A DNA stretch of 64,000 bases from Pseudomonas marginalis (GCF_024169655.1 NZ_JALJWV010000001.1:1555001-1619000); one strand, 5' to 3'; positions 9,100 to 18,795 are shown, counted from the stretch's first letter. The notes: generated by a model not told the origin, from the letters alone. Program-made: numbers and translations.

Positions 9100-9972
9100 A
9101 TGAAACGCCTCCCGCCGCTGCCTGCGCTGCATACCTTCTGGGTCACCGCCCAGTGTTGTAACTTCACCCGCGCCGCCGAGCAGTTGCACATCACCCAGGG
9201 TGCGGTAAGCCGGCAGATCGCCGGGCTGGAAAGCCATTTGGGCTACGCGCTGTTCCTGCGTCAGGCGCGGGGCCTGAGCCTGACCGAAGAAGGCCGCGAG
9301 TGGTCGCTGCGGGTGCAGCAGGTGTTCGGCCTGCTCGGTGACGCGCTGGAGCAGATCGGCAGCCGCCGCGACACCCTGCAGCTCAAGGCCTCCACCTGCG
9401 TGATGCGCTGGCTGCTGCCGCGCTTGATGCAATGGCAACGGGAACGCCCGGATGTGCCGGTGGAGCTGACCACGACCGTGGCCTACAGCGTGGACTTTCG
9501 TCGCGAGCAGTTCGATGCAGCGGTGATCTATGCGCCCAGCGCGGAACAATCGGCCGAGGCTCGGCATCTGTTCGATGAACAACTCACACCGGTCTGCGCG
9601 CCGGCTTTACGCGACCGTCTGAGTACGCCTGCGGACCTGCAGCAACAGGTGCTGCTGCACCCCACGCGGGACGAACGCGACTGGGCGTTGTGGCTGGAGG
9701 CGGCGAAGACGCGCTTGAGCAATGTGAGCCAGGGCCACCATTTCGAGACGCTGGATCTGGCCATGACGGTGGCGTCCCAGGGCTCAGGTGTGGCGATTGG
9801 CGACAGTGCGTTGATTGGCGAAGACGTGAAGGCGGGGCGGTTGGTGGCGCCGTTTGAATTGCGGGTGCCGACGGGGATGGGCTATTACCTGGTGTATCCG
9901 CCGGGGACGGCCCCTTCGGCCGGGCTTGAAGCGCTGATGGATTGGTTGGTCAACCAGGCGCAACAGGCGTAG
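9100..9972 (+). CDS. LysR-family regulator (GcvA-like), divergent from aruI-like operon
   Basis: A 290-residue LysR-type regulator starting MKRLPPLPALHTFWVTAQ, a pattern typical of the GcvA/AmpR-like branch. The HTH covers about residues 5-62 (NFTRAAEQLHITQGAVSRQIAGLE) and is followed by the effector domain. It is transcribed divergently from the decarboxylase/aldehyde dehydrogenase pair across a 113-base gap, the usual arrangement for a LysR protein and its target operon. Control of that operon is therefore likely but inferred. Confidence 0.87.
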   Translation: MKRLPPLPALHTFWVTAQCCNFTRAAEQLHITQGAVSRQIAGLESHLGYALFLRQARGLSLTEEGREWSLRVQQVFGLLGDALEQIGSRRDTLQLKASTCVMRWLLPRLMQWQRERPDVPVELTTTVAYSVDFRREQFDAAVIYAPSAEQSAEARHLFDEQLTPVCAPALRDRLSTPADLQQQVLLHPTRDERDWALWLEAAKTRLSNVSQGHHFETLDLAMTVASQGSGVAIGDSALIGEDVKAGRLVAPFELRVPTGMGYYLVYPPGTAPSAGLEALMDWLVNQAQQA

Positions 9973-9984
9973 CGCTGAAGATCC

Positions 9985-10018
9985 ACATGGGGGCGCCGGC
10001 AAGCCAGCGCCCCCATGT
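9985..10018. terminator. Bidirectional hairpin between convergent genes
   Basis: A perfect 12-bp stem (ACATGGGGGCGC and GCGCCCCCATGT) around a ten-base loop, followed by TTT. It lies between the convergent 3' ends of the LysR gene (9972) and the oxidoreductase gene (10034). The T-run is short, so it may also act as a transcript-stabilising stem. Confidence 0.6.
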
Positions 10019-10033
10019 TTTGATCGCGTTGGC

Positions 10034-10648
10034 TCAGTAACCGACGGTGAAACGCTGGCGCGAGTGCTTCGGTGTTTCCACTTCATCGAGCATCGCGATG
10101 GCGAAGTCGGCGAAGCTGATCCAGCTGCGGCCTTCGTGGCTCACCAGCAAATCATCCTGACCCAGGCGGAACGTGCCGGTGCGCTCGGTTTCAACGAATT
10201 CGGCCGACGGCGACAGGAAGGTCCAATCCAGTTCCTGCTCCTGACGCAACGCCTCGAGGAACGTCGCGCCGGCACTGGCTTCTGCCTTGTACGCTTGCGG
10301 GAAACCCTCGCTGTCGATCACCCGAGTGCCGCCCGGCAGCAGCAGCGAGCCCGCGCCGCCTACCACCAGCAGGCGTTTCACTGCGGCTTTTTTCACCGGG
10401 CCGATCACCGCACTGGCGGGCAGGGTGGCGAAGTGCGCCGCGCTGATCACCACATCGCTGCCGCTGATGGCCTGTTGCAAGGCCTCGGCATCCAGTGCAT
10501 CGACCTGTTTGACGCTGACGCCAGGGCGCACGGCAAGTTTGTCGGTGTTACGCGCGATGGCGATCACGCTATGCCCACGCCGCAGCGCCTCTTCCAGCAG
10601 TTGACTACCGGCACGGCCAGTGGCCCCAATGATTGCGATCTTGCTCAT
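10034..10648 (-). CDS. NAD(P)-binding Rossmann protein (NmrA/SDR-like)
   Basis: A 204-residue protein with an intact dinucleotide-binding motif GATGRAGSQLLEEA at residues 8-21, belonging to the atypical short-chain dehydrogenase / NAD(P)H-binding family (YwnB/NmrA-like). The usual YxxxK pair is not evident, apart from AYKAEASAG which could place Tyr/Lys near the nicotinamide. Typical length for the family. It lies 33 bases upstream of no other same-strand gene end except the MBL-fold gene (10683), with which it may be cotranscribed. The substrate is unknown. Confidence 0.8.
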   Translation of the reverse strand: MSKIAIIGATGRAGSQLLEEALRRGHSVIAIARNTDKLAVRPGVSVKQVDALDAEALQQAISGSDVVISAAHFATLPASAVIGPVKKAAVKRLLVVGGAGSLLLPGGTRVIDSEGFPQAYKAEASAGATFLEALRQEQELDWTFLSPSAEFVETERTGTFRLGQDDLLVSHEGRSWISFADFAIAMLDEVETPKHSRQRFTVGY

Positions 10649-10682
10649 GACGTTCTCCAGTACGGTTAAGGTTTGAAACGCT

Positions 10683-11549
10683 TCACCACTTCATTTCGCC
10701 CTTGGCGACTTTGGCGCTCAGTTCCAGCGAGCTTTCGTCGGCGAGGGTCGGGTAACGCTTTTTCATTGCCGCGATCAGGGCGGCGGAATCCTTGGCCTTG
10801 GCGGTTTCTTCGGCAAAGGCCTTGATGTAGTCGGCGGTAAAGGCCACGGATTGCAGCGACGGGCTGCCGAGGAAATGCCCCGGAACCACCGTGCGCGGCT
10901 TCAGCTCGGCGATGCGTTGCAGGCTGGCCAGCCAGTCTTTATGCGACTGCGCGCTCTGAGTATCGGCCATCCACAGGTGGATGTTGTCGGCGACGACCAC
11001 ACCGCCGACGACGGCCTTGATCGATGGAACCCACACAAAGCTGCGATCCGGCTGCGGGCCGTCCAGGCCGATCACTTCCAGGTGTTGGCCTTCAAGCGTC
11101 AGGCGGCGGCCGTCGAGCACCTGCGGCACGATGGTTTTGCCTGGCTTGTCGGCGCCCATTTTCGGGCCCCAGAACGCCAGTTTGCCGACGACGGTCGCGT
11201 TGATATGGTCGACCACCGCTTGCGGGGCCAGCACCTTGGCGTCGGGGAATGCGGCGGTCAGGGTGTCGAGGCCGAAGTAGTAGTCCGGGTCGCCGTGGCT
11301 GATGTAGATGGTGGTCAGGTGTTTGCCGCTGGCGCGGATCTTCTGCACCAGTTGTTCGGCCTGGCTTTTACCGAACTGCGCGTCGACCAGGATCGCGTCT
11401 TTCGCGCCGCTGACCAGCACCGAACTGACCGGAAAGATCGCGGCTTCGCCGGGGTTGTACACGTCGAGGGTCAGCTCGGTGGCGGCGGCCTGGGCGGCGA
11501 AGGCCAGGGCGGCGGTCGCCAGGGTCAGGCGCTTGAGAGTGGAAAACAT
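10683..11549 (-). CDS. Exported MBL-fold protein with altered metal-binding motif
   Basis: A 288-residue protein with a signal peptide (residues 1-23, cleavage near AAATEL), so probably periplasmic. The metallo-beta-lactamase fold is suggested by ILVDAQFG (about 53-60), TIYISHGDPDYYFG (80-93), VVVADNIHLW (184-193) and VVPGHFLG (221-228). The canonical HxHxDH is here H85-G-D87-P-D89-Y90: the second and third histidines are replaced. His225 and Asp188 remain. GGAG precedes the ATG at 11549. It is divergent from a LysR gene. Whether it still hydrolyses anything is unclear. Confidence 0.8.
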   Translation of the reverse strand: MFSTLKRLTLATAALAFAAQAAATELTLDVYNPGEAAIFPVSSVLVSGAKDAILVDAQFGKSQAEQLVQKIRASGKHLTTIYISHGDPDYYFGLDTLTAAFPDAKVLAPQAVVDHINATVVGKLAFWGPKMGADKPGKTIVPQVLDGRRLTLEGQHLEVIGLDGPQPDRSFVWVPSIKAVVGGVVVADNIHLWMADTQSAQSHKDWLASLQRIAELKPRTVVPGHFLGSPSLQSVAFTADYIKAFAEETAKAKDSAALIAAMKKRYPTLADESSLELSAKVAKGEMKW

Positions 11550-11654
11550 CGGGCAGCTCCGGCAATCGGTAAGGGATGCACAGAGCTTAGTTGCACCAAA
11601 CACAACAAAAAATGCGATGCTGGGACATAGTTTGTTTCTAAAATCGGGCAGATC

Positions 11655-12560
11655 ATGGATCGTCTTCAAGCAATGCGCGTGTTTGTGACGGTGGTGGATT
11701 TGGGCAGCCAGTCCGCCGCCGCCGACCATCTGGACCTGTCGCGCCCGGTGGTCTCGCGCTACCTGGCCGAGCTGGAAGACTGGGTCGGTGCGCGCTTGCT
11801 GCATCGCACCACGCGCAAGCTGAGCCTGACGGCCGCCGGCGGGGAAACCCTGCCGCGTTGCCGGCAATTGCTGGAATTGTGCGGTGACATGCAGGCCGCC
11901 GTCCGCGAGCCGGATGACGCACCCCGTGGCCTGTTGCGCCTGAGTGTCAGCACCTCGTTCGGCCTGGCGCAGTTGGCCGAGGCCATCGCGGAGTACGTCA
12001 AGCGCTACCCCTTGGTGACGGTCGACCTGCAGATGCTCGATCGCACGGTCAACCTGGTGGATGAGCGCATCGATCTGGCGATCCGCACCAGCAATGACCT
12101 GGACCCCAACCTGATCGCACGGCGCCTGACCGTCTGTCGCTCGGTGGTGTGCGCGACCCCGGCCTACCTGCTTGAGCATCCGGCGCCGCACAAGGTCGAA
12201 GACCTGGCGCGGCACAACTGCCTGACCCACTCGTACTTCGGCAAAAGCCTGTGGCATTTCGAGGAAGGCGGCGAGCACGTTTCGGTGCCGATCCACGGCA
12301 ATATCACCGCCAACGAAGCCAGCACGCTGTTACGCCTGACGCTGGCCGGGGCCGGGGTGGCGATGTTGCCCAGTTATCAGGCCGGGGAGCACATCCGCCG
12401 TGGCGAACTGGTGCGCCTGCTGCCCGCGGCCGAGCCGCGGCAGATGAACATCTACGCGGTGTACGCGTCGCGCAAACACATGCCGTCGGCGCTGCGCAGT
12501 CTGCTGGATTTCCTGGTGCAGAGGTTTCCGGAAACGCCGGAGTGGGATAGGGGCCTGTGA
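11655..12560 (+). CDS. LysR-family transcriptional regulator
   Basis: A 301-residue LysR-type protein of the CrgA/YhjC-like branch, starting MDRLQAMRVFVTVVDLGS. The HTH is at about residues 5-62 (SAAADHLDLSRPVVSRYLAELE), followed by the effector-binding domain with VDERIDLAIRT. It is divergent from the MBL-fold gene across a 105-base AT-richer gap, so this gene and the oxidoreductase are its likely targets. Effector unknown. Confidence 0.87.
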   Translation: MDRLQAMRVFVTVVDLGSQSAAADHLDLSRPVVSRYLAELEDWVGARLLHRTTRKLSLTAAGGETLPRCRQLLELCGDMQAAVREPDDAPRGLLRLSVSTSFGLAQLAEAIAEYVKRYPLVTVDLQMLDRTVNLVDERIDLAIRTSNDLDPNLIARRLTVCRSVVCATPAYLLEHPAPHKVEDLARHNCLTHSYFGKSLWHFEEGGEHVSVPIHGNITANEASTLLRLTLAGAGVAMLPSYQAGEHIRRGELVRLLPAAEPRQMNIYAVYASRKHMPSALRSLLDFLVQRFPETPEWDRGL

Positions 12561-12659
12561 CCCGACATACAGATGTTGAATGGCGTCCAATAATGGCAAC
12601 TCGCCCTGACTGACCTATGCTTTAAACAGCGTCACGTAGATCCTTCAGAGGTCTGTGCC

Positions 12660-12842
12660 ATGACCGTCAAAACCAGAAAGTACCTGATGATCTTCACCCT
12701 CTGCGCCTTAGCCAGCGCGCTGTACGGCACTGCCGCCTATCGCGTGGAGCAGACCCGGATGCAGCCGAGCTTTGCGATCAGTTGCAATCAGGACCAGAAC
12801 CAATGCATTCCGCACACCGGCAGTTTCAGCGCGTTGCGCTAA
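12660..12842 (+). CDS. Small membrane-anchored or exported protein
   Basis: A 60-residue protein with Lys/Arg-rich N-terminus (MTVKTRKYLM), one hydrophobic helix (residues 9-26) and a polar tail containing two cysteines (SCNQDQNQC). The two Cys could form a disulphide if the tail faces the periplasm. GAGG lies a few bases upstream (TTCAGAGGTCTGTGCC). I recognise no family. Convergent with the AraC gene. Confidence 0.5.
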   Translation: MTVKTRKYLMIFTLCALASALYGTAAYRVEQTRMQPSFAISCNQDQNQCIPHTGSFSALR

Positions 12843-12867
12843 ATGGCCTACAGAGGACGATCCCACT

Positions 12868-13755
12868 TTAACCCTGGGGTGTGTCGGCCTTGAGGTGCTC
12901 GCGAAACGCCTTGGGCGAAAACCCGACCCGTCGGCGGAACAGCCGCGAGAAGTTGGTCGGGTCGGAAAAGCCCAGTACCTCGGACATTTCATTGATGGTC
13001 ATGCTGGTGTAGGTCAGCAGGCGCTTGGCTTCCAGCAATTGGCGGTCATGCATGATCTGTAGCGCAGGTTGCCCGCCCAATTCCCGACACGTGCCGTTCA
13101 GGTGTGAGACCGAGATGCCCAGCTTGTGGGCCAGGTCTTCAATCTTCGGGTGTTCGCGATATTGCTGCTCGACCAATTGGGTAAAGCGCCGGAAATATTC
13201 TTGCCCGCGCGGTGCCCGTGGGTGACGGCGCTGGATCGCCTGGCGGCTGATCCACACCAGCAGTACGCTGACCAGGGCGTGCATCATCATGTCCCGGGCC
13301 GGCTGTTCATCGGCGTATTCGTCCTGCAGGCGGGAGAACAGGCTGTGCAGGTAGTCACGGTCCTTGCCTGCCGGGTAAGTGCCGAGCGCCTGCAGGCCGT
13401 CTACCGTCGCGCCCAGTTGCGCTTGCAGATGGCTGACCAGCGGTGCCGCCAGGGTCAGCACGTAGCCTTCGACCTCTTCAGCAAACCGAAACCCATGCAC
13501 ACATAGCGGCGGCAGCACCTGCAAGGTCGCTTCGTTGAGGGTGGTGCGCTGGCCTTCGATTTCCAGTTGCGCCTGGCCTGTGTGGACGTACAGCAACTGG
13601 CACAGATCCGCGTGCCGGTGGGGCTGGATTTCCCACTGGTAGTCCCGGCTGCGTCGGGAAATCGTTTCGCAGTGCAACAAATCCGGCGTCGGCCATTGCT
13701 GGTTTTCCCCATACAGCTTGAACACCGGAATCGCGGAACTGGCAGTTTTAGTCAT
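12868..13755 (-). CDS. pobC: AraC-family regulator of 4-hydroxybenzoate catabolism (PobC/PobR type)
   Basis: A 295-residue AraC/XylS protein. The N-terminal half is a cupin-like sensing domain (WEIQPHRHADLCQLLYVHTG) and the C-terminal 100 residues carry two HTH motifs (IEDLAHKLGISVSHLNGTCREL and INEMSEVLGFSDPTNFSRLFRR). The ATG at 13755 is preferred to a TTG at 13779. It is divergent from pobA across 180 bases, the arrangement known for the AraC-type pobA activators of pseudomonads. Activation of pobA with 4-hydroxybenzoate is therefore likely, by context. Confidence 0.88.
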   Translation of the reverse strand: MTKTASSAIPVFKLYGENQQWPTPDLLHCETISRRSRDYQWEIQPHRHADLCQLLYVHTGQAQLEIEGQRTTLNEATLQVLPPLCVHGFRFAEEVEGYVLTLAAPLVSHLQAQLGATVDGLQALGTYPAGKDRDYLHSLFSRLQDEYADEQPARDMMMHALVSVLLVWISRQAIQRRHPRAPRGQEYFRRFTQLVEQQYREHPKIEDLAHKLGISVSHLNGTCRELGGQPALQIMHDRQLLEAKRLLTYTSMTINEMSEVLGFSDPTNFSRLFRRRVGFSPKAFREHLKADTPQG

Positions 13756-13830
13756 AGTTTCAATCCGATACTCAGGCAAGTGGTTCGGTAATCGCCCCGA
13801 TTGGCAAAAAGCGCAGGCTTTGGCGCAGTT

Positions 13831-15129
<1,299 letters not shown>

Positions 15130-15141
15130 CCTGCTATCGTA

Positions 15142-15185
15142 TCGAGCATCCCCGCAGGTCGCCTTTTCCTGCGGGCCTTGCTCGA
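15142..15185 (+). other. Nested inverted repeat between pobA and the exporter gene
   Basis: An outer TCGAGCA/TGCTCGA pair and an inner CCCGCAGG/CCTGCGGG pair form a two-part stem around a loop containing TTTT. The right arm reaches into the GAAGG that serves as ribosome binding site of the exporter gene starting GTG at 15195. It could be a partial terminator or an element that lowers translation of the second gene. Confidence 0.5.
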
Positions 15186-15194
15186 AGGTTTACC

Positions 15195-16712
15195 GTGACT
15201 CAACTCAATCAACCCACCCCAGCCGTGCCCGCCGTGCGCAGCATCCTCGTCTCGTTGATGATGGCGATCTTCCTCGGTGCCTTGGACCAGACCATTGTCG
15301 CGGTGTCCATGCCGGCCATTTCCGCGCAGTTCCACGACGTCAACCTGCTGGCCTGGGTGATCTCCGGCTACATGGTGGCGATGACGGTGGCGGTGCCGAT
15401 CTACGGCAAGCTCGGCGACCTGTACGGGCGGCGGCCGATGATGCTGATCGGCATGGGCCTGTTCACCCTGGCGTCGCTGTTCTGTGGCATGGCGCAAAGC
15501 ATGGAGCAACTGGTGCTGGCGCGGGTGCTCCAGGGCATCGGCGCCGGTGGGATGATTTCGGTGAGCCAGGCGATCATCGGCGACATCATCCCGCCCCGCG
15601 AGCGCGGCCGCTACCAGGGCTATTTCAGCAGCATGTACGCGGTGGCCAGCGTGGCCGGGCCGGTGCTGGGCGGTTATATGACCGAGTACCTGTCCTGGCG
15701 CTGGGTGTTTTTGATCAACCTGCCCTTGGGCGCCGGTGCCTGGTACGTGGCCCATCGCACCCTGGTCGGGCTGCCGTTGCCACAACGCAAGCCGATCATC
15801 GATTACCTCGGTACTGTGCTGATGATCATCGGCTTGAGCGCCTTGTTGTTGGGCATCACCGAGATCGGCCAGGGCCATTATTGGCGCGATGATTCGGTGC
15901 TCGGGCTGCTGGCCTGCGCGCTGGTGGCGCTGAGCATATTTGTCTGGCATGAGCGGCGTGCGCGGGAACCGTTGCTGCCGATGCACCTGTTCGCCAACCG
16001 CAGCGCGGTGTTGTGCTGGTGTACGATGTTTTTCACCAGTTTCCAGGCGATTTCCCTGACGGTGCTGATGCCCCTGCGCTTTCAGACGGTAACCGGTTCC
16101 GGCGCCGACAGCGCCGCGCTGCACCTGCTGCCACTGGCGATGGGCTTGCCGATGGGCGCCTACTTTGCCGGGCGCATGACCTCGGTGACCGGGCGCTATA
16201 AACCGCTGATCCTCAGCGGCGCCGTGTTGAGCCCCTTGGCGATTCTCGGCATGGCCTACAGTGCGCCGCAGGCGTTGGGGCTGACGGCAATGTTCATGTT
16301 GCTGTGCGGCATCGCTGCTGGCATGCAGTTCCCGACCTCGCTGGTGGGCACACAGAATTCGGTGGACCAGCACGATATCGGCGTCGCTACCAGCACCACC
16401 AACCTGTTCCGCTCTCTGGGCGGGGCGGTCGGGGTGGCGTGCATGTCGGCGTTGTTGTTGGCGCTGTTGCAGGACTCCAGCTTTGCCCACTTGGCCAACG
16501 GTGCGCTGGTGGCTGAGGGCGGCTCCGGCAACGTCCTGCTCGACGGCCTGAACGCGGCCCCAGGCCCGGCGCAGGACGCCCTGCGCGGGGAACTGGCGGT
16601 GACGTTCCGGCATTTGCTGATGGTGAGTGCGGCGGTGTCATTGCTGGGGCTGGCAGCGGCGATTGCGATGCCTAATCGCGTGCTGCGCGGTCGGGAAGAC
16701 AACGCCAAGTAG
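15195..16712 (+). CDS. DHA2-family MFS exporter (14 TM, EmrB/QacA-like)
   Basis: A 505-residue inner-membrane drug:H+ antiporter. Motif C-like and DHA2 signatures are visible: LDQTIVAVSMPAI, GKLGDLYGRRPMM, RVLQGIGAGGMIS and GPVLGGYMTEYLSWRWVFLINLP. The GTG at 15195 has GAAGG seven bases upstream. It follows pobA by 65 bases on the same strand, so cotranscription is possible; export of an aromatic acid or antibiotic is speculative. No EmrA-like adaptor is adjacent. The gene ends nine bases before the convergent cache-protein gene. Confidence 0.9.
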   Translation: MTQLNQPTPAVPAVRSILVSLMMAIFLGALDQTIVAVSMPAISAQFHDVNLLAWVISGYMVAMTVAVPIYGKLGDLYGRRPMMLIGMGLFTLASLFCGMAQSMEQLVLARVLQGIGAGGMISVSQAIIGDIIPPRERGRYQGYFSSMYAVASVAGPVLGGYMTEYLSWRWVFLINLPLGAGAWYVAHRTLVGLPLPQRKPIIDYLGTVLMIIGLSALLLGITEIGQGHYWRDDSVLGLLACALVALSIFVWHERRAREPLLPMHLFANRSAVLCWCTMFFTSFQAISLTVLMPLRFQTVTGSGADSAALHLLPLAMGLPMGAYFAGRMTSVTGRYKPLILSGAVLSPLAILGMAYSAPQALGLTAMFMLLCGIAAGMQFPTSLVGTQNSVDQHDIGVATSTTNLFRSLGGAVGVACMSALLLALLQDSSFAHLANGALVAEGGSGNVLLDGLNAAPGPAQDALRGELAVTFRHLLMVSAAVSLLGLAAAIAMPNRVLRGREDNAK

Positions 16713-16721
16713 CTGGCATGA

Positions 16722-17561
16722 TCAGGGGCTGTAGTACCCGACCGCGACCATGAAATGCCCGATTTTACGCACATATGCATGCTTGCGCTCGACCTTGCCG
16801 GTCACCGGGTTTTTCCAGCGGTACTTGTACTCACCCTGGTCTTGCTCCGCCATCAGCTTGAGGATCGGTTCGCCCACCGGCTTGCCGTCCGGGTCCTTGA
16901 CCTTGCTGAAGTCAGTGTTGATCAGCCGCAGGTTGGTGCCATGGGCGACATAGCGCTGGGTATCGAGGTCCACCACAAACACGTAGAGATCGTCCTGCAG
17001 GAAACCGCCCTGTAATGAGTTGATCGCCTTCAGCGTGCCCGCTTCATCCTTGACCAGCGCCTTGACGGCCTGGTTCCGCAGCGCCCGCGCCTGTTCCGGC
17101 GTAGCCCGTGGCAGGTAATAGCCCACCGCCAGGATGCGCTCGCCCACGCGCTGATAAAACACATGCTTGTGCTCGATCTTGCCGTCGTTCCAGTTCTGCC
17201 AGCGGTAGTCGGCCTGCTGGATGCCCTGGCTTTCCGGCACCTTGAGCGCGTCCTTGAACGACTGGCGCAAATCCGGCCCCAGCACTTCGGACACATCGCG
17301 GCCGATCAACGCGGAGGAGGGCCCGCCGCTGGCCAGCAACACGCCCTGGGTGTCGACCACGAACACATAGCGGTCATGGTCGACAAACTCGCCCTGGCGG
17401 CTGAAGGCGGCGAAGGCCTTGTCGCCATTGCTCTGGTAGTAGGCCAAGGCTTTCTCCAGCAGGGCCTTGGCCGCCTGGGCGTCCTCCTCCGGCAAGGTGG
17501 CGGCGTGTACCTGGCTGAAACCCAACAGCAGCAGCCAGGTGAATCGGAGCAGTCCCTTCAT
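16722..17561 (-). CDS. Exported protein with two cache domains and no output domain
   Basis: A 279-residue protein with a signal peptide (1-20, cleavage near VHAATLP). The mature part is two homologous cache units: residues 25-150 and 160-278. Each has a YVFVVD strand (65-70 and 193-198), a YRW...K(I/V)E(H/R)KH segment (119-133 and 247-261) and ends AVGYY. Cache domains normally sense small ligands for kinases or chemoreceptors; here none follows. GAGG precedes the ATG at 17561. It probably acts in the periplasm as a binding or accessory protein; function unknown. Confidence 0.8.
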   Translation of the reverse strand: MKGLLRFTWLLLLGFSQVHAATLPEEDAQAAKALLEKALAYYQSNGDKAFAAFSRQGEFVDHDRYVFVVDTQGVLLASGGPSSALIGRDVSEVLGPDLRQSFKDALKVPESQGIQQADYRWQNWNDGKIEHKHVFYQRVGERILAVGYYLPRATPEQARALRNQAVKALVKDEAGTLKAINSLQGGFLQDDLYVFVVDLDTQRYVAHGTNLRLINTDFSKVKDPDGKPVGEPILKLMAEQDQGEYKYRWKNPVTGKVERKHAYVRKIGHFMVAVGYYSP

Positions 17562-17612
17562 TATCCGTGCCTCGTTCTTATTAGGTGTGAGCACAGCGTA
17601 GACGGCTACGGC

Positions 17613-18386
17613 TCAGGGCGCTGCCAGCCATTGATTGACGATGCCGTCGTACACCCCGGTGGCCACGTTCAGGTGCAACCACTGGTCGACGTAACTTTTC
17701 CAGGCCACATCGTCGCGGGGCAGCAGGAAGGCTTTTTCGCTGTACTGCATCTGCCGCTGCGGGTTGACCGCGCACAGCCCCGGCTTGAGTTTCTGCTGGA
17801 AGCGCGCCTCGCTGGCGTCGGTGATCATTACATCGGCCTTGCCCGCCAGCAGTTCGTCGAAGATGCTCACGTTGTCGTGCAGGCGTATCTGCGCCTGGCC
17901 CAGGTGCGCCCGGGCGAACACTTCATTGGTGCCGCCCGCCGGCTCGATCACCCGCACCTGCGGCTGGTTGATCTGCTCGACGGTCTGGTAGCGTTGCACA
18001 TCGGCGCAGCGCACCAGCGGGATCTTGCCGTCGACCCCGAGGGACTGGCTGAAGAAGGCTTTTTTCTGGCGTTCCAACGACACCGAAATACCGCCCACGG
18101 CGATGTCGCAGCGTTGCGCGAGGAAGTCCGGCATCAGGGTTTTCCAGGTGGTCGGCACCCAGGTGATCGTTGCATTGAGGCTCTTGGCCAGGGACTCGGC
18201 CATGGCGATATCGATGCCCTCGTAGCGGCCATCGGCACGCAGGGAGGTGTAAGGCTTGTAGTCGCCGGTGGTGCAGACGGTGAGCGTGCCGCTGTCGAGC
18301 ACGGTGTCCAGGCGCGAGGGGGCAGTGTCCGCCAGGGCGGGCGTCGCCAGGCTCGCCAATACACACAGGGCTAAGGGAGCTTTCAT
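17613..18386 (-). CDS. pheC: Periplasmic cyclohexadienyl dehydratase (PheC-like), solute-binding-protein fold
   Basis: A 257-residue protein with a signal peptide (1-19, ALA-D). It has the type II periplasmic binding fold and closely resembles P. aeruginosa PheC from memory: CTTGDYKPYTSLR (38-50), PTTWKTLMPDF, GGISVSLERQKKAFFS (98-113), PAGGTNEVFARA and KADVMITDASEAR (183-195). Glu193 corresponds to the catalytic glutamate that distinguishes PheC from amino-acid-binding relatives. PheC converts prephenate and arogenate to phenylpyruvate and phenylalanine. A pure transport role is less likely because no ABC permease is nearby. Confidence 0.72.
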   Translation of the reverse strand: MKAPLALCVLASLATPALADTAPSRLDTVLDSGTLTVCTTGDYKPYTSLRADGRYEGIDIAMAESLAKSLNATITWVPTTWKTLMPDFLAQRCDIAVGGISVSLERQKKAFFSQSLGVDGKIPLVRCADVQRYQTVEQINQPQVRVIEPAGGTNEVFARAHLGQAQIRLHDNVSIFDELLAGKADVMITDASEARFQQKLKPGLCAVNPQRQMQYSEKAFLLPRDDVAWKSYVDQWLHLNVATGVYDGIVNQWLAAP

Positions 18387-18795
18387 GCGGTCGAGTCCTT
18401 GGCATGATCGGGCGGCCATTATTTCCAGCAAGATGGCAGAGTGGCAAGGACGGCGAATGTTTAGCCAACGTGTAACCAAACTCCGGCAACCCTGAATTGA
18501 CCCACCTGAGCCAGCATGTGACGCTGCCGGGCAACTCCACCACTGTGATTCGCCCATGGACGGTTGCCCCGACGCTTACCCCGAGACACTGCCTGGCGTC
18601 GTTGCGCCGAGCGGTGTGGCGGATGTCGAGGCGTTACCCTCTGCGCTGGCTTTCTGGGCCCTGTTCCACTGTCGACATGCGCGCCCACCAGATACCTCTC
18701 TCCTACGTTGATCTATCCGATGGATGACGCGCACCTGCGCGCATCCGCCCGGCGGCGCCTGTGTGCCTGCCTGACGCAAACGTATGAGAATTGCC
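18387..18795. other. 409-base gap without a recognised gene; small hairpin
   Basis: Divergent intergenic region between the pheC-like gene and the glutamine-synthetase-like gene. It is GC-rich and contains only weak frames with no ribosome binding site. A compact hairpin, GATG-a-CGCGCA-cc-TGCGCG-CATC at 18723-18745, lies about 50 bases before the downstream start and could be part of its leader. No clear promoter was identified. Confidence 0.4.

Noticed and set aside
10683..12296. 537-codon minus-strand frame as a longer MBL protein
   Set aside because: The upstream part runs antisense through the divergent LysR gene; the real start is the signal peptide ATG at 11549 with GGAG upstream.
17613..18386. 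Amino-acid ABC transporter binding protein
   Set aside because: No permease or ATPase gene nearby, and the Glu of TDASEA that marks PheC is kept. Not fully excluded.
18497..18727. 76-codon plus-strand frame before the glutamine-synthetase-like gene
   Set aside because: No ribosome binding site, no plausible domain, and composition like non-coding GC-rich DNA.
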